DNA from: Roseomonas sp. AR75
GTDB taxonomy: Bacteria; Pseudomonadota; Alphaproteobacteria; Acetobacterales; Acetobacteraceae
Length of the DNA stretch: 64,000 nucleotides
Reading direction: 5' to 3'
Assembly (NCBI RefSeq): GCF_005222815.1
Contig: NZ_STGB01000004.1
Location: forward strand, 744,001 to 808,000
The stretch's first letter is position 1; the number at the start of each line of letters is the position of its first letter. This document shows positions 51,154 through 59,808 of the stretch, piece by piece. The notes below the pieces were generated by a model, which saw only the letters and a list, made by a program, of their open reading frames with translations, made no database searches and was not told where the DNA came from. Made by a program: the position numbers and the translations under genes.

Positions 51154-52557
51154 ATGGCGCGACCCCTGATCGGCCGCACCGTCCGTCGCCTGCGCATGGA
51201 ACGCGGCCTGACGCAGCAGGCGCTGGCGGCCCGTCTCGGCATCTCCGCCAGCTACCTGAACCTGATCGAGCATGACCAGCGCAGCGTCACCGCCAGCATC
51301 CTGATGAAGCTGGGCGAGACGCTCTCCGTGGATCTCGCCGCGCTCTCGGGCAACCGCGAGCGCCAGGCCGAGGCCGGTCTGCGGGAGGTGCTGTCGGACC
51401 CGCTGCTCGGCCTGGACGAGGTGCCGGAGATGGAGGTTGCGACGCTCGCCGCCTCCGCGCCGAACGCCGCGCGCGCGATGCTGGCGCTCTATCGCGCCTG
51501 GCGCGTTGCGAAGGAGGACGCGTCGGGCATCGCACTGCCGACCGGCCGGCGCATTCTGCTGCCGACCGAGGAAGCGCGCGACTTCTTCCACGACCATGCC
51601 AACCACTTCCCCGCGCTGGAGACGGTGGCCGAGCGCCTGGGAACGGAGCTGCGCGCCACGCCGGCGGAGATGAACCACGCCATCGCCGAGCGGCTGCGGC
51701 ACACCCATGGCGTGACCGTCGCGGTGGGTCCGCTGGAAGGCTCGCTGCGGCGTTACGACCCGGCGCTGCGGCGGCTCGACCTCTCGGAATCGCTGCCGCG
51801 GGAAAGCCGCGGCTTCCAGATGGCCTTCCAGCTCATGCTGCTGGAAGCGCGCGAGGCGGTCGAGGCGGTGGTCGCGCCCGCGGAACCCTCCACGCCCGAA
51901 GCCGCCGCGATCATCCGGCTGGGGTTGCTGAACTACGCGGCGGCGGCGCTGCTGATGCCCTATGCGCCGTTCCTGCACGCCGCGCGCGCGCTGCGGCACG
52001 AGGTGGAGGCGCTGGCGGCGCGCTTCGGCGTTTCCTTCGAGCAGGCGGCGCACCGCCTCTCCACCCTGCAACGGGACGGCGCGCGGGGCGTGCCGTTCTT
52101 CTTCCTGCGGCTCGACCCCGCCGGCAACGTGGACAAGCGCTTCAGCGCCGCGGGGTTTCCCTTCGCGCGCTTCGGCGGGTCCTGCCCGAAATGGATCGTG
52201 CACCGCGCCTTCGCCTATCCCGGCGAGACGCAGGTGCAGGTGGCGCAGTTGCCCGATGGCGCCACCTTCCTGACCTTCGCCCGCGCCATCGCCGCGCCGA
52301 CCACCCGCTGGGGCGAGCCGGCGCCGATGCATGTGGTGGCGATGGGCTGCGACATCGCGCGTGCGGACGAGCTGGCCTATGCCGATGCGCTGGACATCCC
52401 GCGCGCGGCGGTCGGCATCGGCCTGTCCTGCCGGCTCTGCGACCGCACGGATTGCCGCAGCCGCGCCTTCCCGCCGCTGGAACACCGGCTGACGCTGGAC
52501 CCGAACGAGGACAGTGCCGCGCCCTGGCGCTTCGAGAAGGCGAAGCCGCGCGGGTGA
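51154..52557 (+). CDS. Short-chain fatty acyl transcriptional regulator (ScfR/RamB type)
   Basis: A 467-residue regulator. An XRE helix-turn-helix occupies the N-terminus (GLTQQALAARLGISASYLNLIEHDQRSV). A degenerate IrrE-like middle section contains ESRGFQMAFQLMLLEAREAV, where the HEXXH motif is not kept. The C-terminal DUF2083 domain has SCPKWIVHRAFAYPGE and a CRLCDRTDCRSRAFPP cysteine cluster. RamB/ScfR proteins control acetate and propionate genes. Divergence from aceA makes that gene its likely target. Confidence 0.9.
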   Translation: MARPLIGRTVRRLRMERGLTQQALAARLGISASYLNLIEHDQRSVTASILMKLGETLSVDLAALSGNRERQAEAGLREVLSDPLLGLDEVPEMEVATLAASAPNAARAMLALYRAWRVAKEDASGIALPTGRRILLPTEEARDFFHDHANHFPALETVAERLGTELRATPAEMNHAIAERLRHTHGVTVAVGPLEGSLRRYDPALRRLDLSESLPRESRGFQMAFQLMLLEAREAVEAVVAPAEPSTPEAAAIIRLGLLNYAAAALLMPYAPFLHAARALRHEVEALAARFGVSFEQAAHRLSTLQRDGARGVPFFFLRLDPAGNVDKRFSAAGFPFARFGGSCPKWIVHRAFAYPGETQVQVAQLPDGATFLTFARAIAAPTTRWGEPAPMHVVAMGCDIARADELAYADALDIPRAAVGIGLSCRLCDRTDCRSRAFPPLEHRLTLDPNEDSAAPWRFEKAKPRG

Positions 52558-52628
52558 TCGGCGCGGCATTTGCCGCCCCTTAACCCGCTTCCCCCGATAC
52601 CTCCGCCGCAGGCGTTTGGCGCGGGCGG

Positions 52629-53738
52629 ATGGCAAAGGGCGGTAACGGGGCGACGATCGTCCTGAAGAAGGTCGAGGAAGGCGGGCACGGGCACCATGGC
52701 GGCGCCTGGAAGGTGGCCTATGCCGACTTTGTCACCGCCATGATGGCGTTCTTCCTGCTGATGTGGCTGCTGAACGCCACCACCGAGGAACAGCGCGCCG
52801 GCATCGCCGACTACTTCGCACCCACCAATGTGATGGGCCGCACCAGCACGGGCTCGGGCGAGCCCTTCGGTGGTCGCACGCCGCATGCCTCGGAGCAGAT
52901 GACGCAGGACACCGGTGCGGTGCGCGTGGAACGCGGGCCGCTGCCGGTGCTGCCGGATGTCGAGACCGAGGATGACAGCGCCGTGGTCGCCCGTCCCGTG
53001 CCGATGCGCGCCGGGCCGGAGGGCGAGGACGAGGAGAACGACCCCCGCCGCGTCCGCACCGCGCGCGCCGATGCCGCGCCGGGCGACCAGGACCCGCGCG
53101 AGCGCCTCGCCGAAGGCACCGGCGAGGCCACGGATCCGCGCACCCTGTCGGATGCCGAGCTCCGCGCCGAGCACGAACGCCGCGAGCGCGCCGCCTTCGA
53201 ACGTGCCGCCGAAGAGATCCGGCGCGTCGTGGAATCGGACCCGGCGCTGGCCGATCTCGGCCGGCAATTGCTGATCGAGCAGGCGCCGGAAGGGCTGCGC
53301 ATCCAGCTTCTCGATGCCGAGCGCCAGCCGATGTTCGCACTGGGCGGCGCGGCGCCCAACGAGCGTGCGCGGGCGCTGATCGCGCGCGTCGCGCAGGTGG
53401 CGGCGCGGTTGAACAACGCCATCGCCATCACCGGCCACACCGACGCCACGCCGTTCCGCGGCGGTGGCGAGCGGTCCAACTGGGATCTCTCGGCGGAGCG
53501 CGCCAACGCCACGCGCCGCCTGCTGACCGAGGCCGGCGTGCCCGATGCGCGCATCCAGTCCGTGGCTGGCCAGGCGGAGCGCCAGCCGCTGCTGCCGGAT
53601 CGGCCCAACGATGCCGCCAACCGCCGGGTCGCGATCACGCTGCTGCGCGGCGCGCCTGAAGGCAGGGAGGCCGCGGCCGCCGTCGTCCCGCGCCAGCAGG
53701 CCGAGGCGCCGCGCCGGAGGGAGACCGCGACGCCATGA
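52629..53738 (+). CDS. motB: Flagellar motor stator protein MotB
   Basis: A 369-residue protein with one N-terminal helix, WKVAYADFVTAMMAFFLLMWLLNA, carrying the proton-binding aspartate (about Asp33). A long charged linker (residues 90-210) follows, then an OmpA-like peptidoglycan-binding domain (ITGHTDATPF, NWDLSAERANATRRLL). It anchors the stator to the cell wall. The order motB-motA is reversed from E. coli and overlaps by 4 bp; no other flagellar gene is in the window. Confidence 0.94.
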   Translation: MAKGGNGATIVLKKVEEGGHGHHGGAWKVAYADFVTAMMAFFLLMWLLNATTEEQRAGIADYFAPTNVMGRTSTGSGEPFGGRTPHASEQMTQDTGAVRVERGPLPVLPDVETEDDSAVVARPVPMRAGPEGEDEENDPRRVRTARADAAPGDQDPRERLAEGTGEATDPRTLSDAELRAEHERRERAAFERAAEEIRRVVESDPALADLGRQLLIEQAPEGLRIQLLDAERQPMFALGGAAPNERARALIARVAQVAARLNNAIAITGHTDATPFRGGGERSNWDLSAERANATRRLLTEAGVPDARIQSVAGQAERQPLLPDRPNDAANRRVAITLLRGAPEGREAAAAVVPRQQAEAPRRRETATP

Positions 53739-54604
53739 TGGCCATCGGCGGCTTCGTCTTCCTGCTGGTGATGGTGTTCGGGGGCTACCTGATCGCCGGC
53801 GGCAAGTTCGCCATCATCTTCTCGACCCTCGCCTTCGAATTCATGATGATCGGCGGCGCGGCGGTCGGCGCCTTCATCATGTCGAACTCGATGCACGACG
53901 TGAAGCACACGCTCGGCGGCTTCGGGAAGATCATGAAGGGGGCGAAGTACCACAAGTCAGACTATGTAGAGATCCTGTCGCTGCTCTACTGGTTCGTGCG
54001 GCTGGCGCAGCAGAAGGGCGCGATGGCGCTGGAAGCGCATATCGAGCGGCCGCAGGAATCCGCCGCCTTCCAGAAATTCCCGAAGATCGCAGCGGACCAC
54101 CACGTCGTCTCGCTGATCTGCGACTACCTGCGCATGGTCGGCATGAATGCGGACGACCCGCACCAGATCGAGGACGTGATGGCGCGGGAGCTGAAGAAGC
54201 TGAAGGAGGAGGAGCTGCACCCCTCCCACGCGCTGCAGAACATGGCCGATGCGCTGCCGGCGCTCGGCATCGTCGCGGCGGTGCTCGGCGTCATCAAGAC
54301 AATGGGCTCCATCGACCAGCCGCCGGCGGTGCTGGGCAAGATGATCGGCGGCGCGCTGGTCGGCACCTTCCTCGGCGTGCTGCTGGCCTATGGGCTGATG
54401 GGTCCGCTGGCGACGCGGCTGAAGGGCATCGTCGAGGAGGAGCAGAAGTATTTCGAGGTGATCCGCGCCGTGCTGGTCGCGCATCTGCACGGCAATGCGC
54501 CGCAGGTGGCGGTGGAGACCGGCCGCAAGATGGCGCCGAGCCATTCCATGCCGACCTTCCAGGAGCTTGAGGAGCAGTTGCAGAACCTGGCGATCGGCGG
54601 CTGA
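53735..54604 (+). CDS. motA: Flagellar motor stator protein MotA
   Basis: A 289-residue four-helix membrane protein. The start FVFLLVMVFGGYLIAGG is helix 1. The cytoplasmic loop contains FPKIAADHHVVSLICDYLRM and HALQNMADALPALGIVAAVLG, and VGTFLGVLLAYGLMGPLA forms the last helix, in the pattern of MotA. With MotB it converts proton flow to torque. Coupled to motB by ATGA. Confidence 0.95.
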   Translation: MMAIGGFVFLLVMVFGGYLIAGGKFAIIFSTLAFEFMMIGGAAVGAFIMSNSMHDVKHTLGGFGKIMKGAKYHKSDYVEILSLLYWFVRLAQQKGAMALEAHIERPQESAAFQKFPKIAADHHVVSLICDYLRMVGMNADDPHQIEDVMARELKKLKEEELHPSHALQNMADALPALGIVAAVLGVIKTMGSIDQPPAVLGKMIGGALVGTFLGVLLAYGLMGPLATRLKGIVEEEQKYFEVIRAVLVAHLHGNAPQVAVETGRKMAPSHSMPTFQELEEQLQNLAIGG

Positions 54605-54659
54605 GCCGGGCGGCGCAGGCATGCTTGACGCTGCGGCGCGCCGGCGGCACGGGTCGCGC

Positions 54660-55097
54660 ATGACCGATGCCCCGCTCGACCCCGACAACGCCCCCTTCCA
54701 CGACCTGCTCGGGCTGGAACTCGTCGAATGGCGCGATGGCTTCGCCCGCGTCGCCTGCACCGCGGGGCCGCAGCACGCCAACCGATCCGGCATCACGCAT
54801 GGCGGGGTGATGCTCTCGCTGATCGACCAGGCGGCGGCCTATGCGGGGTTGTGGTGCAGCGTGCCCGGCAACATCCGCCGCGCCGTCACGCTCGACCTCG
54901 ATTGCCGCTTCACCGGGCAGGTTTCGGGCGGGCGGCTGGTCGCGGAAGGCCGCGTGGTCACGCGCGGGCGCAACATCTTCTTCTGCCGGACGGAGGTCTT
55001 CGACGCTTCCGGCGCGATGGTGGCCTTCGGTGCCTCCACGCATCGCTGGCGGGCCGGCAGCGAAGGGGTGGAAGGTCAGCCCCGCGGCAGGGACTGA
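54660..55097 (+). CDS. PaaI-family acyl-CoA thioesterase (hotdog fold)
   Basis: A 145-residue hotdog protein. The family motif ANRSGITHGGVMLSLIDQAAAYAG contains the HGG and the downstream Asp that form the thioesterase site, followed by TLDLDCRFTGQVSGGRLVAEGRV. It would hydrolyse short or aromatic acyl-CoAs. An in-frame ATG at 54621 would add 13 residues. Its last 22 bp overlap the convergent gene's end. Confidence 0.85.
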   Translation: MTDAPLDPDNAPFHDLLGLELVEWRDGFARVACTAGPQHANRSGITHGGVMLSLIDQAAAYAGLWCSVPGNIRRAVTLDLDCRFTGQVSGGRLVAEGRVVTRGRNIFFCRTEVFDASGAMVAFGASTHRWRAGSEGVEGQPRGRD

Positions 55098-55609
55098 CGC
55101 GCCGGCCCGCGCCACAGCGCGCGGCAGAGTGCCAGCACCGGCGCGGCGCTCGCGGCCGGAAGCCCGGCTTCCTCCCAGCCCGGCGGCACGGCCGGCAGGC
55201 CCGCCGCGGCGGCCAGCGGCCACAGCCGGGCGCCGAGCCGCGCCACCATGGCCTGGTCGGCCATGGTGCGGCCGAGCGAGGCGGCTTCGATTTCCTCGGC
55301 CACCGGGCCGATCGCCACGCGCACCGCCTCCCCGATCGGGGAGAGGGCGTTGCGCGGGATTTCGATGGGGGTGCGCGTCCAGGCTTCCGGCGGCACAAGC
55401 GCCGGTTCCAGCGGCACCGCCAGCAGCCGCGTGAAGCGCATCGGCCGGTTCAGCCGCAGATCCTTCAGCCGCGGCCGCGCGGCCTGCAACAGCGCATCCG
55501 CCACACCGCGTTCCTGCAGCGAATCCAGCATGCCGACGATGCGGCCCAGCTTGTCGGGCGGCGCGGCGGCCAGCGCCAGGCGCATCGCGTGATCCGGCTC
55601 CTGCGGCAT
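55076..55609 (-). CDS. Hypothetical protein
   Basis: A 177-residue protein, mainly helical, rich in Ala, Leu, Pro and Arg (LGRIVGMLDSLQERGVADALLQAARPRLKDLRLNRP, then IEIPRNALSPIGEAVRVA). I recognise no family or motif. It may be the N-terminal part of a longer protein, since no second domain follows, but no frameshift is evident. It converges with the thioesterase gene. Confidence 0.5.
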   Translation of the reverse strand: MPQEPDHAMRLALAAAPPDKLGRIVGMLDSLQERGVADALLQAARPRLKDLRLNRPMRFTRLLAVPLEPALVPPEAWTRTPIEIPRNALSPIGEAVRVAIGPVAEEIEAASLGRTMADQAMVARLGARLWPLAAAAGLPAVPPGWEEAGLPAASAAPVLALCRALWRGPARQSLPRG

Positions 55610-55644
55610 GGCGGCAACGTGGCGCCGGAGCGGTGGAGAAAGGG

Positions 55645-56427
55645 TTAGCGGCCGCGGAACACCGGCTTGCGCTTCTCCAGAAAGGCGCGCGTCGCCTCGC
55701 GGAAGTCCTCGGTGTAGGCGAAGTCGCTGACGGCGCCGAGCTCCGCCTCGGTCAGCGGCAGGGGGCCGCGCAGGCGCTGCAGCATCGCCTTGTGGTAGCG
55801 GTTCGACAGCGGTGCGCCCTGCACGATGCGCCGCGCCAGCGCCATCGCCTCGGCCTTCACCTGATCATCGGGCACCAGGCGGGTGAGCAAGCCCTTCTGG
55901 AAGGCCTCCTCCCCGGTGAAGACGCGACCTTCGATCAGCAATTCGCAGGTGACCGCATAGCCCACGGATTGCAGCAACGGGTCCAGCTCGCCCGGATGGT
56001 AGAAGATCGAGAGATTGCGCGCTGGGATGGACATGCGCGTGCCGGGCCCGCCGACGCGGAAATCGGACATGGTGGCGATGCCGCAGCCGCCGCCCATCGT
56101 GTAGCCGCGGCAGGCCGCGACCACCGGATGCACGCACCGCCGGATGGACTGGAATGAGCGCGAGATCTCGCGGCCATACACCGCTTCCCGCTCCGGCGTG
56201 CCGCGTTCCTGCTCGAAGGCGCCGATGTCGGCGCCGGCGCTGAAGGCATCCTCGCCCGCGCCCTGGATGAGCACGCAGCGCACGCTGTCGTCGGCGGAGG
56301 CGGCCTCCATCGCCTCGGCCAGCGCGATCCACATCGGCAGGTCGAGGGCGTTGCGCTTGGCGGGGCGGTCGATGGTGACGACGGCGACCTCGCCGTCACG
56401 CTCGGAGCGGATCATCGGATGCGGCAT
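55645..56427 (-). CDS. Enoyl-CoA hydratase/isomerase (crotonase) family protein
   Basis: A 260-residue crotonase-fold protein. IDRPAKRNALDLPMW and FSAGADIGAFEQ bind CoA, and GYTMGGGCGIATMSDFRVG is the oxyanion-hole region. The two glutamates of true enoyl-CoA hydratase are not at the expected places: GGGCELA reads GGGCGIA and the later QPEI block reads SIPARNL. The reaction is thus uncertain; isomerase, hydrolase or another crotonase activity is possible. Confidence 0.85.
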   Translation of the reverse strand: MPHPMIRSERDGEVAVVTIDRPAKRNALDLPMWIALAEAMEAASADDSVRCVLIQGAGEDAFSAGADIGAFEQERGTPEREAVYGREISRSFQSIRRCVHPVVAACRGYTMGGGCGIATMSDFRVGGPGTRMSIPARNLSIFYHPGELDPLLQSVGYAVTCELLIEGRVFTGEEAFQKGLLTRLVPDDQVKAEAMALARRIVQGAPLSNRYHKAMLQRLRGPLPLTEAELGAVSDFAYTEDFREATRAFLEKRKPVFRGR

Positions 56428-56581
56428 GGCGGCAGCGTGTTAGCCGACAGGCGCGCGGCCCGCCAGGACCCTTGGGGGAAGAATGCCTGGCTTTCCACCG
56501 TTCGGCCGCAGCGCCCCTGTTCCGCCGGAACCGCACCGCTGCCCGGCCGTTGCGGCCTGCGACAGCCAGGAGGGACATCGA

Positions 56582-57097
56582 ATGGTCCAGACGCGCACCG
56601 ACCAGGAAGCCCGCGACAAGGTCTGGGAGCTGATCCGCGAAGTGAAGGTTGCCATGCTCGTGACGATGGACGAGGACGGCCATATGCGCGGCCGCCCGAT
56701 GCGCGCCGTCGAGGCAAAGCAGTTCACCGGCACGCTGTGGTTCTTCACCGCGCAGCCCAGCCCGAAGGCCGAGGAGATCGGGCACGATTCGCGCGTGCTG
56801 CTGGCCTATTCCGACCCCTCCGCGCAGAACTACGTCGCGATTTCCGGCACCGCCCAGGTCGTGCGCGATCCCGCCAAGCAGAAGGAGCTGTGGTCGGAGC
56901 CGCTGCGCACCTGGTTTCCCGGCGGGGCGGAGGATCCGGAAGCGGCGCTGCTGAAGGTGGAGGCGGAAGGCGCCGAATACTGGGATTCGCCATCCTCCAC
57001 CTTCGTGCATGCCTACGGCTATGTGAAGTCGCGGCTGACCGGCGAGCCGCCGCAGATGGGCGACAACGACAAGGTGGCGTTCAAGCGGCCGGCCTGA
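56582..57097 (+). CDS. Pyridoxamine 5'-phosphate oxidase-like flavin protein (GSP26 type)
   Basis: A 171-residue split-barrel protein. KVWELIREVKVAMLVTMDEDGHMRGRPM and LWFFTAQPSPKAEEIGHDSRVLLAYSDPS match the general-stress-protein-26 branch, followed by the conserved VSRDPAKQKELW-like region (VVRDPAKQKELW). It likely binds FMN or F420. AGGAGG lies upstream of the ATG. Physiological substrate unknown. Confidence 0.87.
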   Translation: MVQTRTDQEARDKVWELIREVKVAMLVTMDEDGHMRGRPMRAVEAKQFTGTLWFFTAQPSPKAEEIGHDSRVLLAYSDPSAQNYVAISGTAQVVRDPAKQKELWSEPLRTWFPGGAEDPEAALLKVEAEGAEYWDSPSSTFVHAYGYVKSRLTGEPPQMGDNDKVAFKRPA

Positions 57098-57119
57098 GCC
57101 GGGCTGCCGCCCGCCCTGC

Positions 57120-57947
57120 TCAATACTCGTCGTCGGGGATGTTGAGCAGGGCGCCGCAGGCCTTGCAGTGCACAGCGTCCGGCTCGTGCCGGCCGAGGCC
57201 GCAGGCATGGCAGCGGAAGCGCACCTTGTTCGGCCGGAACAGCGCCTGTGCCAGGCGCAGGAACAGCGTGACGCCGGCCAGCATGATCACCACCGAGATC
57301 AGCCGGCCGGTCGTGCCCGGCAGGGTGATGTCGCCGAAGCCGGTCGTGGTCAGCGCCGTCACGGTGAAATAGAGCGCGTCCGCCCAGTTGGTGATGTCCG
57401 GGTTGCTCCAATGCTGCGTCGCATGGACGATGCCGGTCATCACGATGATGAAGACCAGCAGGTCGGCGGCGGCGACGAAGGCTTCCTGGTTGCGGCGGAA
57501 CACCGGCAGATCGGCGCGCAGATGCGCCACCAGCCGCGCCGAGCGCAGCAGTCGCAGCGTGCGCAGGCTGCGCAGGAACCCCCATCCCGCGAAGAACGGC
57601 GCCAGCAGGAAGGAGATCACGGCGAGCAGGTCCGCGATGCCCGCGGGGTGCAGCAGTTCCTTGCGGGCGGAAGGCGAACTGCGCAGCCGGACCACCAGCT
57701 CGCCCGCCAGCACCAGCCCGAAGGCGATGTCGATGGCGAAGACGACGTTGTTCTCCGGCAGGAAGGATTCCGCGATCACCCAGCCGAGCGCGACCAGGTC
57801 CAGTGCCAGCAGGCCATAGGCCGAGCGCGCGCCTGGCCGCCCGCCCGCGCGGAAGAAGGCGCCGATCCCGTCGGACGCCTCCTCCGGCTGTTTGCCCGGC
57901 TCAGCGGGTCGGTTTCGGCGGGTTCGTCGCGTAGTCGTAGAAGCCAC
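57120..57947 (-). CDS. Potassium-type ion channel with C-terminal zinc ribbon
   Basis: About 275 residues. Helices S1-S3 are around LLALDLVALGWVIAESF to LLAVISFLLAPFFAGW, an S4-like stretch reads RSLRTLRLLRSARLVAHLR, and the pore has LTTTGFGDITLPGTTGRL, the T-x-G-F-G selectivity filter. The tail CHACGLGRHEPDAVHCKACG is a CxxC-CxxC zinc ribbon, unusual for a bacterial channel. No ATG is available; GTG at 57947 would overlap the dehydrogenase gene end by 47 bp, so the start is provisional. Confidence 0.8.
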   Translation of the reverse strand: MASTTTRRTRRNRPAEPGKQPEEASDGIGAFFRAGGRPGARSAYGLLALDLVALGWVIAESFLPENNVVFAIDIAFGLVLAGELVVRLRSSPSARKELLHPAGIADLLAVISFLLAPFFAGWGFLRSLRTLRLLRSARLVAHLRADLPVFRRNQEAFVAAADLLVFIIVMTGIVHATQHWSNPDITNWADALYFTVTALTTTGFGDITLPGTTGRLISVVIMLAGVTLFLRLAQALFRPNKVRFRCHACGLGRHEPDAVHCKACGALLNIPDDEY

Positions 57948-58773
57948 GGCCGCTCTTCCGGCCGAGCCAGCCGGCCTCCACATACTTCCGAAGGAGCGGC
58001 GCGGGGCGGTATTTCGAATCGCCAAGCCCCGCCTGCATCACCTCCATCACGGCCAGGCACACATCCAGGCCGACGAAGTCGCCGAGTTCCAGCGGGCCCA
58101 TCGGGTGGTTGCAGCCGAGCTTCATGCCGGCGTCGATGGACACCACGTCGCCGACGCCTTCCTGCAGCGCGAAGACCGCCTCGTTGATCATCGGCACCAG
58201 GATGCGGTTGACGATGAAGGCCGGGTAGTCGGCGGCATAGGCCACCGTCTTGCCCATCCGTTCCGCAAGCTGCGCCACCGTCTGCACCGTGGTGTCCTCG
58301 GTCGCGAGGCCGCGGATCACCTCGACCAGCTTCATCATCGGCACGGGATTGAAGAAATGCATGCCGACGAAGCGGCCCGGGCGGTCCGTGGCGGTGGCCA
58401 GCCGGGTGATCGGGATGGAGGAGGTGTTGGTGGCGACCAGCGCATCGGCCTTCAGATGCGGCGTCAGCGTGGCGAAGATCTTGCGCTTGATGTCCTCGCG
58501 CTCGGTCGCGGCCTCGATCACCAGGTCGCAAGTGTCGAACGCGGCGTAGTCGGTGGTGGTGGCGATGCGGCCGAGTGCCGCGTCCTTGTCGGCCGCTGTC
58601 AGCGTGCCCTTCTGAACCTGGCGGTCCATGTTCTTCGTGATGGTGGCGCGCGCCTTGGCCAGCGCCTCCTCCGCCACGTCCAGCATGACGACGGAAAGGC
58701 CGGATTGCGCGGCGACATGGGCGATGCCGTTGCCCATGGCGCCGGCGCCGATCACGCCGAGTTTTTCGATCAT
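57901..58773 (-). CDS. 3-hydroxybutyryl-CoA dehydrogenase
   Basis: A 290-residue NAD enzyme. The Rossmann start is KLGVIGAGAMGNGIAHVAA, ATNTSSIPITRLA and FVGMHFFNPVPMMKLVEVIRG (with catalytic His) are family hallmarks, and HPMGPLELGDFVGLD is the C-terminal signature. It oxidises 3-hydroxyacyl-CoA to 3-oxoacyl-CoA in fatty acid or butyrate breakdown. It lies downstream of etfAB in the same direction. Confidence 0.95.
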   Translation of the reverse strand: MIEKLGVIGAGAMGNGIAHVAAQSGLSVVMLDVAEEALAKARATITKNMDRQVQKGTLTAADKDAALGRIATTTDYAAFDTCDLVIEAATEREDIKRKIFATLTPHLKADALVATNTSSIPITRLATATDRPGRFVGMHFFNPVPMMKLVEVIRGLATEDTTVQTVAQLAERMGKTVAYAADYPAFIVNRILVPMINEAVFALQEGVGDVVSIDAGMKLGCNHPMGPLELGDFVGLDVCLAVMEVMQAGLGDSKYRPAPLLRKYVEAGWLGRKSGRGFYDYATNPPKPTR

Positions 58774-58822
58774 GGGTTCTATTTCCCCTCAGCGCCGGGC
58801 GAGCGGCTTCCCCCCACCCCGA

Positions 58823-58846
58823 CCCTCCCCGGTGAACGGGAGAGGG
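58823..58846. repeat. GC-rich intergenic palindrome between hbd and etfA
   Basis: CCCTCCCCG and CGGGAGAGGG form an imperfect hairpin around GTGAA. It is related in composition to the perfect hairpin at 23272-23296. No T-run follows. Intergenic 58774-58876 otherwise holds nothing recognisable. Confidence 0.55.
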
Positions 58847-58876
58847 AGCGATCGGCGCCGGGGGGATCCGCGCAAA

Positions 58877-59806
58877 CTACTTCTTGTCGAGCTCGCTCTC
58901 GAGCTCCGGGATCACCTTGAACACGTCGCCGACAAGGCCGTAGTCGGCCACCTGAAAGATCGGCGCCTCCTCGTCCTTGTTCACGGCGACGATCACCTTG
59001 CTGTCCTTCATGCCCGCCAGGTGCTGGATCGCGCCGGAGATTCCGAAGGCGATGTAGAGCTCGGGCGCGACGATCTTGCCGGTCTGGCCGACCTGCATGT
59101 CGTTCGGCGCATAGCCCGCATCCACCGCGGCGCGGCTTGCGCCGATGGCGGCGCCGAGGCGGTCCGCCACGCCTTCCAGGATCTTGAAGTTGTCGGACGA
59201 GCCCATCGCGCGGCCACCCGAGACGACCACGCGCGCCGCGGTCAGCTCCGGCCGCTCGAGCTTGGCGATCTCCGCGCCGACGAAGCGGGAGACGCCCGGA
59301 TCGGCCGCCGCCGGCGCGTCCTCCACGGAAGCCGACCCGCCCTCGGCGGGGACGGGATCGAAGCTCGCCGCGCGCACCGTCAGCACCTTCGTCGCGTCGG
59401 AGGTCTTCACCGTGGCCAGCGCGTTGCCGGCATAGATGAAGCGGCGGAAGGTGTCGGCGCCCTCGACGCCCGCGACGTCGCTGATCACCTGCATGTCGAG
59501 CAGGGCGGCGACGCGCGGCATGATGTTCTTGCCCATCGCCGAGCCCGGCGCGAGCAGGTGCGAATAGCCCGGCGCCAGCGCGACGATCAGGGCCGCGACC
59601 GGCTCGGCCAGCGCGGCCTCAAGGCCTTCGCCCTTCGCGACCAGCACCTTGGCGACGCCCGGCAGCTTCGCGGCCGCCTCGGCGCCCTCGGCGCCCAGCA
59701 CCAGCAGATGCACATCGCCGCCGATCTTCTGCGCGGCCGCCACCGCGCTGCGGGTGGGCTGGGAGACGGAAGCGCCGGAACGGTCGGCGAGAACAAGCAC
59801 GGCCAT
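58877..59806 (-). CDS. etfA: Electron transfer flavoprotein alpha subunit
   Basis: A 309-residue FAD-binding ETF subunit. LVLADRSGASVSQPTRSAV opens it, and the C-terminal FAD motif block is ARVVVSGGRAMGSSDNFKILEGVADRLGAAIGASRAAVDAGYAPNDMQVGQTGKIVAP. ETF passes electrons from acyl-CoA dehydrogenases to ETF:quinone oxidoreductase. It follows etfB by 2 bp. Confidence 0.97.
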   Translation of the reverse strand: MAVLVLADRSGASVSQPTRSAVAAAQKIGGDVHLLVLGAEGAEAAAKLPGVAKVLVAKGEGLEAALAEPVAALIVALAPGYSHLLAPGSAMGKNIMPRVAALLDMQVISDVAGVEGADTFRRFIYAGNALATVKTSDATKVLTVRAASFDPVPAEGGSASVEDAPAAADPGVSRFVGAEIAKLERPELTAARVVVSGGRAMGSSDNFKILEGVADRLGAAIGASRAAVDAGYAPNDMQVGQTGKIVAPELYIAFGISGAIQHLAGMKDSKVIVAVNKDEEAPIFQVADYGLVGDVFKVIPELESELDKK

Positions 59807-59808
59807 CG

